This document shows, piece after piece, positions 62,388 to 64,000 of a DNA stretch of 64,000 bases; within the stretch, counting starts at the first letter, position 1, and every line of letters begins with the position of its first letter. The notes below the pieces were generated by a model, which had not been told where the DNA came from, ran no database searches, and saw only the letters and a list, made by a program, of their open reading frames with translations. A program made the translations under genes and the position numbers. Origin of the DNA: Pseudonocardia kujensis (lineage in GTDB: Bacteria > Actinomycetota > Actinomycetes > Mycobacteriales > Pseudonocardiaceae); NCBI RefSeq assembly GCF_021283305.1, contig NZ_JAJSOK010000002.1:62001-126000 (forward strand), read 5' to 3'.

Positions 62388-63827
62388 ATGCGACGGAAAC
62401 CCTCCGCCGCGGAGGACCGGCTCGACCCCCGCGAGCTGATCGCCCGACTCTCCGCGGAGCACGGCTCCCCTGCCGGCCGGCCGGGCCGCTCGGCGCACGG
62501 GCGGCACGCCGCCGGCGCCACGGCCACGATCCCCGCGCCGCGCTCCGCCGACGGTCCCGGTCCCGACCCCGGTCCCGGCGAGTTCCCGCGCGAGCCCGCG
62601 CTGCTGACGCACACGTCGTCGCTCCCCGCGGTCGGGCTCGACCCCGAGGGGGCCGGCCCGCCGCCGATCAGCCCGATGACCGGCATGCCGGTGATCACGG
62701 CGGCCGACGTCATCGCGGGCCCCGTCCTGGGCCCAGCCGGCGGCCCGGACGACGGTGGCCCAGACGACAGCGCCCCCGACGACAGCGGGCCGGACGGCCC
62801 CGGCTCGGGGTGCTCCGGGGACGCCACCGACATCGAGCGGGAGGCCCCCGAACCGCGCCGCGGTCGCCGCCGCGCCCCACGCTCGGCCCTACGCCGGTGG
62901 GCCCCGCTCACGGTGGGACTGGCCGCGGTCCTCGTCGCGGCGGCGGTCGCCTGGCTGCTGCGCCCGGTCTCCGACCAGGGGCCGGACCTGGCCGCGTCGC
63001 TGACCTCCGCGGACACGGCGCAAGGCCCGCCGGACGCACCCTCGACCGGGGTCGCGGCCGTCCCGGCCCCCGGCGCGCTGAGCCAGGCGGTGGACTCGGC
63101 GCGCCGGCACGCCACCACGACCACGCGGCCGCCGGTGGCGGCGAACCCGGCGAACCCGGCGACCGGCACGGCCCGGTCACGCGGTCCGGTCGCCGCGGGC
63201 GACGGCTCCACGGCCGCCGGCCGGCTGGGCTGGACGCCGATCGGCGGGGACGAGTTCTCCGGCGGCCTCGACAAGTGGGGCCTCTACGACGGCGCGGGCC
63301 ACGGCGGCAACGGCCGGCGCACCCCCGACGCGGTCTCCACCGCGGGCGGGATCCTCACGATCCGCGGCGACTCGAACGGCAACACGGGCGGGATGGCGTT
63401 CAACGACAGCCGGCGGTACGGCCGGTACGAGATGCGCGCCAAGTTCCCGGCGGGCGACTCGCAGTACCACCCGGTGCTGCTCCTGTGGCCGAGCGACGTC
63501 GAGTGGCCGCGGGGCGGCGAGATCGACTTCGCCGAGACGGACAGCGCCTCGAACGGGGTGTCGTTCTTCCTGCACTACGGCGCGGACAACAACCAGAAGT
63601 CCGCGAACCGGAAGGTCGACATCACCCAGTGGCACAACTACGCCGTGGAGTGGACGCCGAACGGGATCACGGGCTACCTCGACGGGCAGCAGTGGTTCTC
63701 CAGCACCGACCCGGGCACGCTCCCGCCGAGCAAGATGCACCCGACCATCCAGCTCGACTACTTCCCGGACGGCGGCTCCCCGCGCCCGACCGAGATGCAG
63801 GTCGACTGGCTGCGCATCTACTCGTGA
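62388..63827 (+). CDS. membrane-anchored GH16-family glycoside hydrolase
   Basis: 479 residues. A long Pro/Gly/Asp-rich cytoplasmic N-terminus (1-170, with GPDD-type repeats near 120-140) is followed by one transmembrane helix (about 174-191), a Thr/Pro-rich linker, and a GH16 beta-jelly-roll from about 270. The active-site motif GEIDFAET gives nucleophile Glu378 and acid/base Glu383. It should hydrolyse beta-1,3 or related glucans/galactans outside the cell. The extended cytoplasmic head is unusual for secreted GH16 enzymes. Confidence 0.85.
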   Translation: MRRKPSAAEDRLDPRELIARLSAEHGSPAGRPGRSAHGRHAAGATATIPAPRSADGPGPDPGPGEFPREPALLTHTSSLPAVGLDPEGAGPPPISPMTGMPVITAADVIAGPVLGPAGGPDDGGPDDSAPDDSGPDGPGSGCSGDATDIEREAPEPRRGRRRAPRSALRRWAPLTVGLAAVLVAAAVAWLLRPVSDQGPDLAASLTSADTAQGPPDAPSTGVAAVPAPGALSQAVDSARRHATTTTRPPVAANPANPATGTARSRGPVAAGDGSTAAGRLGWTPIGGDEFSGGLDKWGLYDGAGHGGNGRRTPDAVSTAGGILTIRGDSNGNTGGMAFNDSRRYGRYEMRAKFPAGDSQYHPVLLLWPSDVEWPRGGEIDFAETDSASNGVSFFLHYGADNNQKSANRKVDITQWHNYAVEWTPNGITGYLDGQQWFSSTDPGTLPPSKMHPTIQLDYFPDGGSPRPTEMQVDWLRIYS

Positions 63828-63845
63828 GCCACCGCCCGTCGTGAG

Positions 63846-64000
63846 TCACTGCCGGCGGATCAGCCGGACCACCTCGTCGACGTGCGGTTCGAGCAGTGCC
63901 CAGCCGTCCCGGAGCAGATGCAGGGGCCGCCCGTCGGCGAGCTGCCAGATCACGGCCGCCCCGGTCAGCGCGGCGAGGGCGACCAGGACCAGCAGCAGCC
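63846..64000 (-). CDS. C-terminal end of a membrane-anchored protein (partial)
   Basis: 51 residues, cut by the right edge. A hydrophobic segment (LLLVLVALAALTGAAVIW) is followed by an amphipathic end with DEVVRLIRR and a TGA stop. It is convergent with the GH16 gene. The family cannot be judged. Confidence 0.55.
   Translation of the reverse strand, partial: LLLVLVALAALTGAAVIWQLADGRPLHLLRDGWALLEPHVDEVVRLIRRQ

Overview
The window is very GC-rich, with GTG starts, short intergenic gaps and many 4-bp ATGA/GTGA overlaps. Its gene content is that of an actinomycete: F420-type LLM oxidoreductases, an NDMA-dependent alcohol dehydrogenase, a SARP regulator, an FBP-domain protein, an ECF41 sigma factor and amtB-glnK. 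A member of the Pseudonocardiaceae, most likely Pseudonocardia, fits best. This assignment is inferred from gene content, not from a marker gene.

Region 1 (3-17429) is a set of aromatic-catabolism modules. A CoA-transferase, a citryl-CoA-lyase-like protein, an intradiol (hydroxyquinol-type) dioxygenase, a quinone oxidoreductase, a MetE-core protein, an LLM oxidoreductase, a glyoxalase-fold protein and an SDR come first. They are followed by 4-hydroxybenzoate 3-monooxygenase with an IclR regulator, a hemerythrin protein, a SARP regulator, TetR plus an enoyl-CoA hydratase, and the benzoyl-CoA epoxidase pair boxB/boxC. An ammonium transporter and its PII protein (17808-19513) follow.

Region 2 (19527-38505) is the most coherent system. 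MarR, a FAD monooxygenase, an MFS permease, a three-subunit molybdenum hydroxylase, a maleamate-amidase-like isochorismatase-fold protein and an N-formylmaleamate-deformylase-like hydrolase lie at 20976-29594. Maleate isomerase and 2,5-dihydroxypyridine dioxygenase lie at 36668-38460. Together they supply every step of the maleamate route from nicotinate to fumarate. A nearly identical 23-bp element (22 of 23 bases) precedes both halves, at 21656-21678 and 38483-38505. A nucleoside-type cassette (PfkB kinase, NCS1 permease, ADP-ribosylglycohydrolase, GntR with a palindromic operator), a membrane protein and a P450 sit between the two halves. A family of CGCGAGTCGCG palindromes phased at exactly 22 bp recurs at four intergenic places.

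Region 3 (38655-46912) carries an ECF41 sigma factor divergent from its carboxymuconolactone-decarboxylase partner with matching divergent promoters. It also holds the NDMA-type alcohol dehydrogenase with a degenerate bacterial enhancer-binding-type regulator, a GT39-like membrane protein, a serine-kinase-fold ATPase and an HPP-CBS membrane protein.

Region 4 (46940-55700) looks accessory. It has a nitrile hydratase / thiocyanate hydrolase-like operon, a cold-shock gene, a MerR regulator, long gene-poor stretches, a cupin-MBL-YciI-LLM cluster with a broken YciI gene, and a GntR fragment. It ends at tRNA-Arg(ACG) and tRNA-Ser(GCT).

Region 5 (56060-64000) returns to ordinary chromosomal genes: acetoacetyl-CoA synthetase, a dienelactone-hydrolase-like protein, a HisC-like aminotransferase, three small membrane proteins, a winged-helix response regulator, a membrane-anchored GH16 enzyme and the end of one further gene.
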